Below, piece after piece: positions 33,401 to 41,326 of a stretch of DNA of 64,000 bases (its first letter is position 1; each line of letters opens with the position of its first letter). Location: contig NZ_CP019304.1 of NCBI RefSeq assembly GCF_001969265.1, positions 1,550,001-1,614,000 of the forward strand, given 5' to 3'. The position numbers and the translations under genes were made by a program. Under the pieces are notes generated by a model. The model was not told the origin of the DNA. It did not search any database and worked only from the letters and a program-made list of their open reading frames with translations. The DNA comes from Arthrobacter sp. QXT-31. GTDB lineage: Bacteria > Actinomycetota > Actinomycetes > Actinomycetales > Micrococcaceae.

Positions 33401-35565
33401 AGCTGCAGCGACTTGCCCCCGACCGGAAAGTCCGCGGCCTCGAAGGCGTGGCCGATCTCCTCCGCCTGCTCGGCCCCCTGGACCCCGGCGAGGTCGCTGC
33501 CAGGCTGACCCCGCCGGCCGAAGCCGAAGACCGGCTGGCTGTGCCTGTCGAATCCGGTGCCCCGCCCACCGAAGCCGACGAGACGCTGGGTGAGCCTGCT
33601 GACACCCCGCCTGCCGAAGCCGAGACCCCGCCGTCCGAATCCACCATGGCCGAAGCCGCCGCCCACCTCGCCGCCCTTCAGCGGGCGAACCGGGCGATCA
33701 AGGTGACCATCGCCGGCGTCGAACGCTTTGCCGCGGTGGAAGACGCGGCCAGGCTGCGCGACGCCATCGGGGTGCCGCTGCCCATGGGTGTCCCCCTGGC
33801 CTTCATCGAGCCGGTGGCAGACCCGCTGGGCGACCTCGTCTCGCGCTATGCGCGCACTCATGGCCCGTTTACCGCCACCGAAGCCGCCGCCAGGCTGGGA
33901 CTTGGTGCCGCCGTCGTCGGAACTGCCCTCAAGCGGCTGGCGGCCGACGGGCGCGTGGTGGAGGGTGAGTTCCGCCCCCATGCGGAATCCCCCGCCGCAG
34001 AGCCAGGAGCCGATGAAGGTGCCGTGGCAATGTCCCGGCCAGAGCCCGGTTCCGGCCTTGACCCCGTGGCCGAAGCGGCCGCTGCCTCGGCCGTCGCGTC
34101 AGCATCAGTGGCCATGGCCGGCAGCGAATGGTGCGACGCCGAAGTGCTCCGCAAGCTCCGCCGCCGCTCGCTCGCCGCGCTGCGGGCCGAGGTGGAGCCC
34201 GTGGACATCACCGCCTATGGCAGGTTCCTGCCGGCCTGGCAGCATGTCCGCACTCCCGGCGCCGGGCGGGGTCAGCCGGCGCTGCGCGGACTCGACGGGA
34301 TCGTCACCGCCGTGGACCAGCTCTCCGGCGTGCCCATACCGGCCTCCGCCTGGGAGTCCCTGGTGCTCGCCAGCAGGGTGTCCAACTACCAGCCCGCCAT
34401 GCTGGACGAGCTCATGGCCGCCGGGGAAGTCCTCTGGTCGGGGGCCGGCTCACTTCCGGGCAACGACGGCTGGATCAGCCTGCACCTGGCGGATTCGGTG
34501 GAACTGACACTGAACCCGGCCCCTGACTTTGAACCGGGTGATGCCCAGCGGCGGCTGCTGGACCACCTGCAGGCCAACGGCGGCGGCTACTTTTTCCGGC
34601 AGCTGACGGACATTGCCGGCGGCATGGACGCGGTGCTGGGCGACCAGGACGTCGTGTCCGCGATCTGGGACCTGGCCTGGGCCGGCCGGGTCACCGGGGA
34701 CACGTTCGCCCCGGTCCGGGCCCTCATCGCCGGCGGCCACACAGCCCACCGGCAGGTGGCGCGGGCCCCCCGGGCCAGGGCGCCGCGCCTCAGCCGGCTC
34801 GGACGGTCCCATGGCACGGGCCTGCTCGGTTCGCCGGGCCTGTCCGGCGGACGTTACGGGTCAGGCAGCGGCGCAGTGCCCACCCCGCCGCTTGCCGCGG
34901 GGCGCTGGTCCGCGCTCCCGACGCCCGAGCTCGATCCGACCATCCACGCCCGCGCCACCGCGGAGCTGCTGCTGGACAGGTACGGCGTGGTCACCCGCGG
35001 ATCCGTCATGGCCGAGAACATCCTGGGCGGATTCGGCCTCATGTACAAGGTCCTGGCCCGGCTGGAGGAGGCCGGACGGTGCCGGCGGGGTTACTTCATC
35101 GAGCATCTGGGTGCCGCCCAGTTCGCAGTGCCGGCGACCGTCGACCGGCTGCGCTCCTACACAGAGGACGCCCAGCTGGCCAAGCCGGAACCGGTGGCAC
35201 TGGCTCTGGCGGCAACAGATCCGGCCAACCCCTACGGCGCCGCCCTGGCATGGCCCGCCACCGAGGCCGACGCCGGTACGGGCCACCGTCCGGGGCGGAA
35301 GGCCGGTGCTCTGGTGGTGCTGGTCGACGGCGCACTGGTGCTGTACGTCGAACGCGGCGGCAAGACGCTGCTGGTCTTCACGGAAGACGAATCCGTCCTC
35401 GCCGCCGCGGCCGGTGCCCTCGTGGACGTCGTGAAACGGGGCGCCGTGGACAAGCTCGTCATGGAAAAAGTCAACGGCCATGACATCCTGGACACCCCCG
35501 CCGCGTCGGCGCTGACCGCCGCCGGCGCCTATTCCACGCCGAAGGGGCTGAGGATCCGTGCCTGA
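30358..35565 (+). CDS. lhr: Large helicase-related protein Lhr (superfamily 2 DNA helicase)
   Basis: About 1735 residues by the first repeat ATG; translation may start at any of four repeat ATGs. The helicase core has APTGSGKT (motif I), TTPESL, VDEVHA (motif II), LSATVEP (III), SSLELGIDMG (V) and QRVGRAGHQ (VI), followed by the Lhr winged-helix and beta-barrel domain and a long C-terminal region of tandem winged helices. Family role: ATP-driven 3'-5' translocase in DNA repair. Ala/Pro/Glu-rich linkers (about 1040-1100 and 1215-1260) make it longer than the roughly 1500-residue mycobacterial protein. It overlaps nei2 by 8 nt, the arrangement also seen in Mycobacterium. Confidence 0.95.
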   Translation: MQSQEPAGMQSQEPAGMQSQEPAGMQSQESDGTPSGNPMGQFSRPTREWFLGAFSEPTPAQQGAWNAISSGSHALVVAPTGSGKTLAAFLWALDRLLVSGPAAPAAGAQASPGAEVLPGLEEPPAGAKAKPSRARKPKRKTRVLYISPLKALGVDVERNLRSPLIGITQTAKRLDLPAPLITVGVRSGDTPASDRRALLSNPPDILITTPESLFLMLTSRARETLSEVDTVIVDEVHAVAGTKRGAHLAVSLERLDALLPAPAQRIGLSATVEPRELVAQFLAGSAPVEIVAPPSRKNWDLTVSVPVEDMSDLQGAAGAFDSGPASGLQPQASIWPHVEEKIVDLVLANQSTIVFANSRRLAERLTARLNEIHAERQLLTVGGGWDDPAPSVPGSVPASTATPAHMMAQAGSTAGAEPLLARAHHGSVSKDQRALIEDDLKSGRLRCVVATSSLELGIDMGAVDLVVQVESPPSVASGLQRVGRAGHQVGEISQGYLFPKHRADLVHTAITVERMLDGKIERLSVPANPLDILAQQTVAATALGSIDVEEWFSTVRRSAPFATLPRSAFEATLDLLAGRYPSDEFAELRPRIVWDRNAGTIEGRPGSQRLAVTSGGTIPDRGLFGVYIIGTETEGSASPAGGGDGKGSGTAPAKGGRRVGELDEEMVYESRVGDIFALGATSWKIEDITHDRVLVSPAFGQPGKLPFWKGDSLGRPVDLGRALGAFVRELSASDVGPATERCRASGLDDFAANNLLQYLSEQKQATEVVPSDTTLVVERFHDELGDWRVILHSPFGMPVHAPWALAVGQRLNQRYGLDGSAMAADDGIVLRVPMMEDEPPGAELFLFDPAELEQIVTAEVGGSALFASRFRECAARALLLPRQTPGKRQPLWQQRQRSAQLLDVARKYPSFPIVLETVRECLQDVYDLPALKDIAASVERRELRIVQTTTQQPSPFAKSLLFGYVAQFLYEGDSPLAERRAAALALDSTLLNELLGRVELRELLDARVIDATERELQRLAPDRKVRGLEGVADLLRLLGPLDPGEVAARLTPPAEAEDRLAVPVESGAPPTEADETLGEPADTPPAEAETPPSESTMAEAAAHLAALQRANRAIKVTIAGVERFAAVEDAARLRDAIGVPLPMGVPLAFIEPVADPLGDLVSRYARTHGPFTATEAAARLGLGAAVVGTALKRLAADGRVVEGEFRPHAESPAAEPGADEGAVAMSRPEPGSGLDPVAEAAAASAVASASVAMAGSEWCDAEVLRKLRRRSLAALRAEVEPVDITAYGRFLPAWQHVRTPGAGRGQPALRGLDGIVTAVDQLSGVPIPASAWESLVLASRVSNYQPAMLDELMAAGEVLWSGAGSLPGNDGWISLHLADSVELTLNPAPDFEPGDAQRRLLDHLQANGGGYFFRQLTDIAGGMDAVLGDQDVVSAIWDLAWAGRVTGDTFAPVRALIAGGHTAHRQVARAPRARAPRLSRLGRSHGTGLLGSPGLSGGRYGSGSGAVPTPPLAAGRWSALPTPELDPTIHARATAELLLDRYGVVTRGSVMAENILGGFGLMYKVLARLEEAGRCRRGYFIEHLGAAQFAVPATVDRLRSYTEDAQLAKPEPVALALAATDPANPYGAALAWPATEADAGTGHRPGRKAGALVVLVDGALVLYVERGGKTLLVFTEDESVLAAAAGALVDVVKRGAVDKLVMEKVNGHDILDTPAASALTAAGAYSTPKGLRIRA

Positions 35566-36466
35566 GGGCGACTCCGTCTGGCGCGCCGCCAGCCAGCTGC
35601 ACGCTGCCCTCGCCGGCCAGAAAGTTCTTGCGTCCGACTTCCGGGTGCCCCGCTTCGCCACGCTGAACCTTGCCGGCTGGACCATGGAGGAGGTGCTCCC
35701 CCGCGGCAAGCACCTGCTCATGCGGCTGGTGGGCCCGGCCCAGGAACGGCTGACCATCCACTCACACCTGAAAATGGAGGGCAGCTGGCAGATCTACCCG
35801 CCGGGCGGCAGGTGGCGGAAGCCGGGATTCACGGCCCGGTGCGTGCTCCGCACGGCCGCAGCCGACGCCGTCGGGTTTTCCCTGGGCCTGCTTGAGGTGA
35901 TCAAGACCAGCGAGGAGGACAAGGCAGTCGGTTTCCTCGGCCCCGACCTGCTAGGCCCGGACTGGGACCCGGCCGAGGCCGAGCGCCGCGTGGCGGCGAA
36001 GCCCGACGTGCCGGTCGGGGTGGCGCTGCTGGACCAGAGCAACCTCGCGGGCATCGGGAACATCTACCGCTGCGAGGTGTGCTTCCTGGCCGGCATCCAC
36101 CCGGCGTCGCCCGTTGCCGCAGTGAAGGACTGGCCCAGCATGTTTGCCGACGCCAAGCAGCTCCTGGAGGCAAACCTGGGGCCGGGCCGCCGGACAACCC
36201 TGCTCGACGCCCGTGGTACCCCGGTGGGCCGGGCAGCCGGCCGGCCGGGCTACTGGGTGTACCGCCGCGAGCACCAGCCGTGCCTGCGCTGCCGGACGCC
36301 CATCCGCCACGGAGTGCTGGGCAAAAGCGTCCCTGACAGCAGCAGGCCCGGTATCAGCACGCGGGGCGGCGTTGCAGGGGCAGGTGCAGCGGGGACAGTC
36401 ACCGAGGAACGCGACATCTACTTCTGCCCCAGGTGCCAGCCGCTGCTGGGTGCCCCCGAAGCCTGA
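35558..36466 (+). CDS. nei2: Nei2-type DNA glycosylase/AP lyase (Fpg/Nei family)
   Basis: A 302-residue base-excision enzyme. After Met removal the N-terminus is PEGDS, giving the catalytic Pro and Glu of the family. Lys in the PRGKHLL motif and the H2TH region (LLDQSNLAGIGNIYRCEVCFLAG) follow. The C-terminal zinc finger (CLRCRTPIRHG ... FCPRCQP) has four cysteines, separated by an unusually long Ser/Gly/Ala insert of about 35 residues. GTG start, 8-nt overlap with lhr, so translationally coupled. Confidence 0.93.
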   Translation: MPEGDSVWRAASQLHAALAGQKVLASDFRVPRFATLNLAGWTMEEVLPRGKHLLMRLVGPAQERLTIHSHLKMEGSWQIYPPGGRWRKPGFTARCVLRTAAADAVGFSLGLLEVIKTSEEDKAVGFLGPDLLGPDWDPAEAERRVAAKPDVPVGVALLDQSNLAGIGNIYRCEVCFLAGIHPASPVAAVKDWPSMFADAKQLLEANLGPGRRTTLLDARGTPVGRAAGRPGYWVYRREHQPCLRCRTPIRHGVLGKSVPDSSRPGISTRGGVAGAGAAGTVTEERDIYFCPRCQPLLGAPEA

Positions 36467-36497
36467 CTGCCCGGACGCCGGACACGAAAGATGCGCG

Positions 36498-37169
36498 TCA
36501 GGAGGCGGCCACCGGCGCCTCGGATTCGCCCTCGCGGTCCCCGGAAGCTGAACCGGCCGTTTCTCCGGCGCCTCCGCTGGTGGCAGGGATCCGGGCGGGG
36601 ACCATGAAGTACGGCAGCAGCAGCTGGACCAGCGGCCCGATCGCCAGCGCGTAAACCACGGTTCCCACGCCGACCGAGCCGCCAAGGAGCCAGCCGGCGG
36701 CGAGCACCACCACCTCGATCAGTGTCCGGGACAGGCGCACGGACCAGCCGGTGCGCCGGGCCAGGCCTGTCATCAGCCCATCGCGGGCCCCGGGGCCAAA
36801 GCGGGCACCGATGTAGCACGCGGAAGCGATGCCATTGAGCACCACAGCGCCGCCCAGCAGCGCGATCTGGGCTCCGAGGTGGGAGAACGCGGGGATCAGG
36901 GCAAGCCCGACGTCGGCAAAGACGCCCACCAGGATGGCATTGCAGAGAGTACCGAAGCCCGGCCGCTGGCGCAGCGGGATCCACAGCAGGAGCACCAGGA
37001 AGCTGACGATGATGACCACGGCGCCAATGCTCAGTCCGGTCTTGCCGGCAACCCCCTGGTGGAACACGTCCCAGGGGTCCAGCCCAAGCCCTGCCCGGAT
37101 GAACAGGGCCAGCGAAATGCCGTACATGGCGAGGCCGGTGAAGAGCTGTATAAGTCTGCGGATCATCAT
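36498..37169 (-). CDS. yczE: YczE/YitT-like membrane protein
   Basis: A 223-residue protein with five or six membrane segments (LIQLFTGLAMYGISLALFIRAGLG; conserved GLDPWDVFHQGVA; IGARFGPGARDGLMTG), the YczE family signature. GGAGG lies 8 nt ahead of the first of two adjacent ATGs. Divergent from the MocR-type regulator YczR with 60 bp between them, a conserved pairing in which the regulator controls the membrane gene. Transport substrate unknown. The C-terminal 35 residues are a charged Gly/Ser/Glu tail. Confidence 0.88.
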   Translation of the reverse strand: MMIRRLIQLFTGLAMYGISLALFIRAGLGLDPWDVFHQGVAGKTGLSIGAVVIIVSFLVLLLWIPLRQRPGFGTLCNAILVGVFADVGLALIPAFSHLGAQIALLGGAVVLNGIASACYIGARFGPGARDGLMTGLARRTGWSVRLSRTLIEVVVLAAGWLLGGSVGVGTVVYALAIGPLVQLLLPYFMVPARIPATSGGAGETAGSASGDREGESEAPVAAS

Positions 37170-37188
37170 TGAACCATCCTCCGGGAAA

Positions 37189-37227
37189 ACTGGCCTTGTT
37201 TTCCATGGCCAGTTTGAAATACTGGCC
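37189..37227. promoter_or_regulatory. YczR operator: three ACTGGCC boxes
   Basis: ACTGGCC at 37189-37195, its inverse GGCCAGT at 37207-37213, and ACTGGCC again at 37221-37227, all in the 60-bp divergent gap. The extended half-site is roughly AAACTGGCC(A/T)T. One inverted and one direct pair fits MocR-type dimers, which usually bind repeated half-sites. The last box abuts the yczR start codon. Confidence 0.7.
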
Positions 37228-37229
37228 TC

Positions 37230-38711
37230 ATGTCCGGATCCCTCACGCCCACCGCCCTCGCCCGTCTCCTGGGCCAGTGGCAAAGGGGCAGCGCCCCCGC
37301 CTACCGCGAGTTGGCCGACGTCGTGCGTCTTTTGGTACTCGACGGACGCATCCCGCTGGGCACCGCCCTGCCCAGCGAACGGACCCTGTCCGCGATCCTC
37401 GCCGTCAGCCGCACCACGGTGACCGCCGCGTATGCCAGCCTGCGCGAACAGGGATTCCTGAGCAGCGGCCAGGGCACACGCGGCCGCACCTGCCTGCCGC
37501 GGACGGCCTACACGGCCGGACAGGAGCGGGACTCGCGGGCGGCCCTGTCCGGCGCGCCGGGCCTGGCCGTTCCCGACGGCGTCATCGACCTCGCGTACGC
37601 GTCGCTCCCCGCCAGCGGTGAAGCGGTCCACCAGGCCTTCGCCGCCGCCCTGACTGAATTGCCCGCCCTGCTGCCCGGCTTCGGCTACGACGCCCTGGGG
37701 GTGCCTGCCCTTCGGGAGGCGATTGCCGGCCACTATGCCGACGCCGGCGTGCCCACCACGGCCGGGCAGATCATGGTGACGTCCGGCGCGCAGCATGCGC
37801 TCAACATCGTGCTGCGGGCGCTCGTCGGAAAGCAGGACAAGGTCCTCGTGGAACAGCCGACGTACCCGAACGCACTGGACGCCATCCGCGCCACGGGCTG
37901 CCGCATGGTGCCGGTGCCCCTTCCGCCTGCGCCGGAGCGGGGCTGGGACCTGGACTCGACCGAAGCCGCCCTGATGCAGCAGCGGCCCCGGATGGCCTAC
38001 ACGGTCCCGGATTTCCACAACCCCACCGGCCGGCTGATGCCCGACGCCCAGCGCCTCCGCCTAGTCCGCGCCGCCGCGGCGGCAGGCACTGTCCTGGTGG
38101 TGGACGAGACACTCCGTGCAGTGAACCTCGACGGCGGCACAACGGCCCCGCTGGCTTCCTTCAGCCCGGCCGTGGTGTCCATCGGGTCGCTGAGCAAGTC
38201 CCACTGGGCGGGCATGCGCACGGGCTGGATCCGTGCCTCGGAGAGCCTGATTCAGCGGTTCGCGGCCGTGCGGTCAACGATGGACCTGGGCGGCCCCGTG
38301 GTGGAGCAGCTTGCGGCGGCCCACCTGGTGCGGAACCTGGCCGATCCCCTTCCGGCCCGCCTGGCGGCGCTCCGGGAGAACCGTTCCGCGCTGCTGGAGC
38401 TGCTTAAGCTCCACCTGCCGCGGTGGGAGGCGGAAAGGCCCGACGGCGGGCTGGCCGCCTGGTGCCGGCTGCCGTCACCGCACAGCACGGCCTTGACCGT
38501 CATCGCCCCGGAACTCGGCATTCGCCTTGCCGCCGGCCCGCGCTTCGGTGTGGGCGGGGTGTTTGAAAACTACCTCCGCATTCCGTTCACTCTGCCGCCG
38601 GACCAGCTTGAGACAGCCGTCCTCGCCCTGCGGGCAGCCCAGGACAGGCTCGACGCCGCCCCGCAGCTGCGCCGGACCCTCAGGGATTCGCCTGCCGCCG
38701 CCATAGCCTGA
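37230..38711 (+). CDS. yczR: MocR-family (GntR-aminotransferase) regulator YczR
   Basis: A 493-residue PLP-dependent regulator. Residues about 20-95 form the GntR winged helix (LGTALPSERTLSAILAVSRTTVTAAYASL). Residues about 115-480 form a fold-type I aminotransferase domain (GYDALGVPALREAIA, VTSGAQHALNIVL, YTVPDFHNPTG) with the PLP Lys in IGSLSKSHWAGMRTGWIRA. Such proteins sense amino or PLP-related compounds. Divergence from yczE and the ACTGGCC boxes support autoregulation. Confidence 0.92.
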   Translation: MSGSLTPTALARLLGQWQRGSAPAYRELADVVRLLVLDGRIPLGTALPSERTLSAILAVSRTTVTAAYASLREQGFLSSGQGTRGRTCLPRTAYTAGQERDSRAALSGAPGLAVPDGVIDLAYASLPASGEAVHQAFAAALTELPALLPGFGYDALGVPALREAIAGHYADAGVPTTAGQIMVTSGAQHALNIVLRALVGKQDKVLVEQPTYPNALDAIRATGCRMVPVPLPPAPERGWDLDSTEAALMQQRPRMAYTVPDFHNPTGRLMPDAQRLRLVRAAAAAGTVLVVDETLRAVNLDGGTTAPLASFSPAVVSIGSLSKSHWAGMRTGWIRASESLIQRFAAVRSTMDLGGPVVEQLAAAHLVRNLADPLPARLAALRENRSALLELLKLHLPRWEAERPDGGLAAWCRLPSPHSTALTVIAPELGIRLAAGPRFGVGGVFENYLRIPFTLPPDQLETAVLALRAAQDRLDAAPQLRRTLRDSPAAAIA

Positions 38712-38728
38712 TGCACAGGCGACCCCGC

Positions 38729-38824
38729 GACGCGCATTCGCTCCCACGACGCGCATTTCCCCTGGCGACGCGGGAATTCAGGTGTCGCCTGGCGATTTGC
38801 GCGTCATCGGTCAGATTGCGCGTC
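38729..38824. repeat. Cluster of direct and inverted GACGCGCA boxes
   Basis: GACGCGCATT occurs at 38729-38738 and 38748-38757; the inverse TGCGCGTC occurs at 38798-38805 and 38817-38824. The boxes within each pair are 19 bp apart, and GGCGAC/GTCGCC arms lie between. The whole lies between convergent genes, so it could act as a structured terminator or a REP-like element. Confidence 0.6.
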
Positions 38825-38841
38825 GCAGGAATCCGGACGGA

Positions 38842-39534
38842 CTACGCGTAGACCTTCCCCAGGAACGCGCCCCAGGCACCGGCAGTCGTTTCGGAATCGC
38901 CGCTGCCGCTGAAGTCATGGACGGTCATGCCCACCGGCGCCCCGAACGCGTTCCGGCCAAAGAACCGGTACAGGGCGTCCTTGGTGCGCAGGCCGAGGAA
39001 GTTCTCGTTAGAGAAGTCCACCTGCCCCGTAAGCCGCCCGACGCCGTCGACCTCCACATCGAAACTGTCGCCTTGCGACGCACTGTCCACGCCCAGCGCC
39101 TTCTTGAGCTGCACAAAGCCGTCTGGCGTCTGCGATTCGGCGGGTGCCTGGATATCGGTGAAGACCACAGGCCGGCCGTCGAAGTGCTGCAGATACTGGC
39201 CCAGGGTGTGCAGGTAGAACTCCGTGTGCTTGCTGGCGCCGTCGTACTGCTGGTCCCAGTCGTCCGCGAAGATGCCGCTGTGGACATAGTGGAGCCTGGC
39301 CCGGCCGCCGTCGAGCGGTTCCAGGACATGCTCGAGCTGGTTGAACCAGCCGTCCGGACCGTCCATGCGAGACACGAGGTGGTACGGATACTCCTCCACC
39401 GTCTTCACGTCCGGCCACTGGTCCGTGGGGAACATCCAGCCCGGGGTGCCCTTGGTGACGGCTTCCCAGACCCGTTCCGGGGTGCCGGGCAGCTCGGTGT
39501 CGAAAACGATCTCGAAGTTCCGGTCGTCAGTCAT
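38842..39534 (-). CDS. SRPBCC (START/AHSA1-like) domain protein
   Basis: A 230-residue protein with an N-terminal AHSA1-type ligand-binding fold (FEIVFDTELPGTPERVWEAVTKGTPGWMFP; GWFNQLEHVLEPLDGGRARLHYVHSG). AAGGAG lies 7 nt ahead of the ATG. Its start overlaps the 3' end of the ArsR-like regulator by 8 nt. Regulator/SRPBCC pairs are frequent; the protein probably binds a small hydrophobic molecule, unknown. Confidence 0.88.
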   Translation of the reverse strand: MTDDRNFEIVFDTELPGTPERVWEAVTKGTPGWMFPTDQWPDVKTVEEYPYHLVSRMDGPDGWFNQLEHVLEPLDGGRARLHYVHSGIFADDWDQQYDGASKHTEFYLHTLGQYLQHFDGRPVVFTDIQAPAESQTPDGFVQLKKALGVDSASQGDSFDVEVDGVGRLTGQVDFSNENFLGLRTKDALYRFFGRNAFGAPVGMTVHDFSGSGDSETTAGAWGAFLGKVYA

Positions 39535-40156
39535 TGTCCTGCTCCTTAGCTGTGATGGCGTTGGTTGGGTCTGTGTTTTGCGGCTTGAGTGCGGGGTGGA
39601 GTGCGACGACGAGCCGGTGCTTCCGACCGCCGGCGCCGCCGTGGTGGTACTTGTCCACGAGCCGGGTGACCGCCACCCCGAGGTCTTCGGCGAATGCAGC
39701 GCGGTCCGCGGCGGTGCGGAAGGTGATCTCGCCGTCGATCGCGAAGGTGGCGAGTTTCTGCCGTGCGGCGGCAGCGCCGGTGATGAGCTTCCCCATTTCC
39801 TGGACCATGCGGCCGGCGAGCGCCAGCAGCCAGAAGGCCGAGAAACGGTCCGCAAAACGGCGCGGATCCGGCGCCACCGACTGCAGGGCCACCGGGGAAA
39901 TGAGGTAGGACGCCGCCGTCGCCCGCAGCACGCGCTCGATGACGTTTCCCTTGCGGCGCTCCTCGACCAGTTCGACGAGGCCGTGCCGCTCCAGCGCCTT
40001 GAGGTGGTAGTTCACCTTCTGCCGGGGCAGGCCCACCTTCGCCGCAAGCTGCGTTGCCGAGCCCGGCTCCGCCAACTCCTGGAGGATCCGGGTCCGGATG
40101 GGATCCAGCGAGGCCTCAGCCGCCGCCGGGTCCTCGATCACTTCGATGTCCAGCAT
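39527..40156 (-). CDS. ArsR-like helix-turn-helix regulator
   Basis: A 209-residue regulator. The winged helix at about 15-75 (LDPIRTRILQELAEPGSATQLAAKVGLPRQKVNYHLKALERHGLVE) is ArsR-type without metal-binding cysteines; a C-terminal helical region follows (YLISPVALQSVAPDPRRFADRFSAFWLL). Open frame continues upstream, but the promoter identified below places the 5' end at this ATG. Operon with the SRPBCC gene. Confidence 0.88.
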   Translation of the reverse strand: MLDIEVIEDPAAAEASLDPIRTRILQELAEPGSATQLAAKVGLPRQKVNYHLKALERHGLVELVEERRKGNVIERVLRATAASYLISPVALQSVAPDPRRFADRFSAFWLLALAGRMVQEMGKLITGAAAARQKLATFAIDGEITFRTAADRAAFAEDLGVAVTRLVDKYHHGGAGGRKHRLVVALHPALKPQNTDPTNAITAKEQDND

Positions 40157-40192
40157 GGTCCAAGTATCCGTACCGACGAATTTTTTTGTCAA
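40154..40192 (-). promoter_or_regulatory. Leaderless promoter of the ArsR-like gene
   Basis: On the minus strand: consensus -35 TTGACA (40187-40192), an 18-bp spacer, -10 GATACT (40163-40168), then six bases to the ATG (40154-40156). The predicted transcription start is the A of the ATG; no ribosome-binding site is present. The spacer begins with an A-run. Confidence 0.7.
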
Positions 40193-40369
40193 GAACTTTT
40201 TTCTCGTCCGTGTCGGCGAGATCGCGGGAACAGTGCGGGACCGCCGTAGAGTTCCGGCGGGGCGGCAGTTTTCCAGCGGTTTCGACGGCGGACGGGGCAG
40301 GGACGGCGCCAAGTGCGGGGACGGCGACAGGACGAGGGCAGGTCGGGCCCAACGTAGAATGGACCGGTG

Positions 40370-41317
40370 ATGCAATCCCCTCTTCCCGTGCGCGACGGCG
40401 TAAACGCGACCCGCCTGCGCCTTCCGGACGAGGGGCCCTGGGACACCGCGATGGACTACATGATGCACCGCTGGGGGCACATCGACCCGCAGGGCATCGA
40501 GGACCGGTTCGACGCCGGCGAGATCGTCGGCGAGGGCGGGATCCCCCTGCACCGCGGCACAAAGCTCGAGGACCACACCTTCATCTGGTACTACCGCACG
40601 CTGCCGCCGGAAACCCGGCTGCCCGTGGAGCTGAACATCCTGCACCAGGACGAGCACATCCTCGTCGTGGACAAGCCGCATTTTTTGCCCACCACCCCCG
40701 GCGGCACCTACATCCAGGAATCGGCGCTGGTGCGCCTGCGGAACCAGCTGGACCTCCCGGACCTGATCCCCATGCACCGGCTGGACCGCATGACGGCGGG
40801 CATCCTCCTGCTCTCCACCAACCCAGAGACCCGCGGCAAGTACCAGGTGCTCTTCGAGAAGCGCCAGGTCCAGAAGGAATATGAGTGCGTCTCGGCCGCC
40901 GAGCCGGCGGCCGGGCACCCCGCCGTCGACTTCCCGGTGGTGGTCCGCAACCGGATGACAAAGTCGCGGAGCTACCTGCTGGCGGAGGTCATCGACGGCG
41001 AACCGAATGCGGAGACGCGCATCGACCTGCTCCGGACGTTCGACGGCGGCACCCACCCTGGCAGCATCGCCGCCGGACGCCTTGGGCTTTACCGGCTCGA
41101 GCCGCATTCGGGGAAAACCCACCAGTTGCGCGTGCACATGGCCTCGCTGGGCCTGGGCATCCTGCACGACGCGTTCTACCCCGAGCTGCTGGACAAGGCG
41201 CCGGACGACTACACGAAGCCCCTCCAGTTGCTGGCACGGGGCATCCGGTTCGTGGACCCCATTTCAAAGAAGCCGGTGGAGTACCGCAGCCGCCTCCGGC
41301 TGAGTGAAGTCCGCTAG
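40370..41317 (+). CDS. RluA-family pseudouridine synthase
   Basis: A 315-residue enzyme that isomerises uridine in rRNA or tRNA. Catalytic motif MHRLDRMTAGILLLS with the essential Asp; VDKPHFLPTTPGG upstream and LEPHSGKTHQLRVHMASLGLGILHD downstream are typical RluA blocks. About 95 N-terminal residues precede the core without an S4 motif. A GTG directly before the ATG is also in frame. Target nucleotide not deducible. Confidence 0.9.
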   Translation: MQSPLPVRDGVNATRLRLPDEGPWDTAMDYMMHRWGHIDPQGIEDRFDAGEIVGEGGIPLHRGTKLEDHTFIWYYRTLPPETRLPVELNILHQDEHILVVDKPHFLPTTPGGTYIQESALVRLRNQLDLPDLIPMHRLDRMTAGILLLSTNPETRGKYQVLFEKRQVQKEYECVSAAEPAAGHPAVDFPVVVRNRMTKSRSYLLAEVIDGEPNAETRIDLLRTFDGGTHPGSIAAGRLGLYRLEPHSGKTHQLRVHMASLGLGILHDAFYPELLDKAPDDYTKPLQLLARGIRFVDPISKKPVEYRSRLRLSEVR

Positions 41318-41326
41318 CCGGATCGG

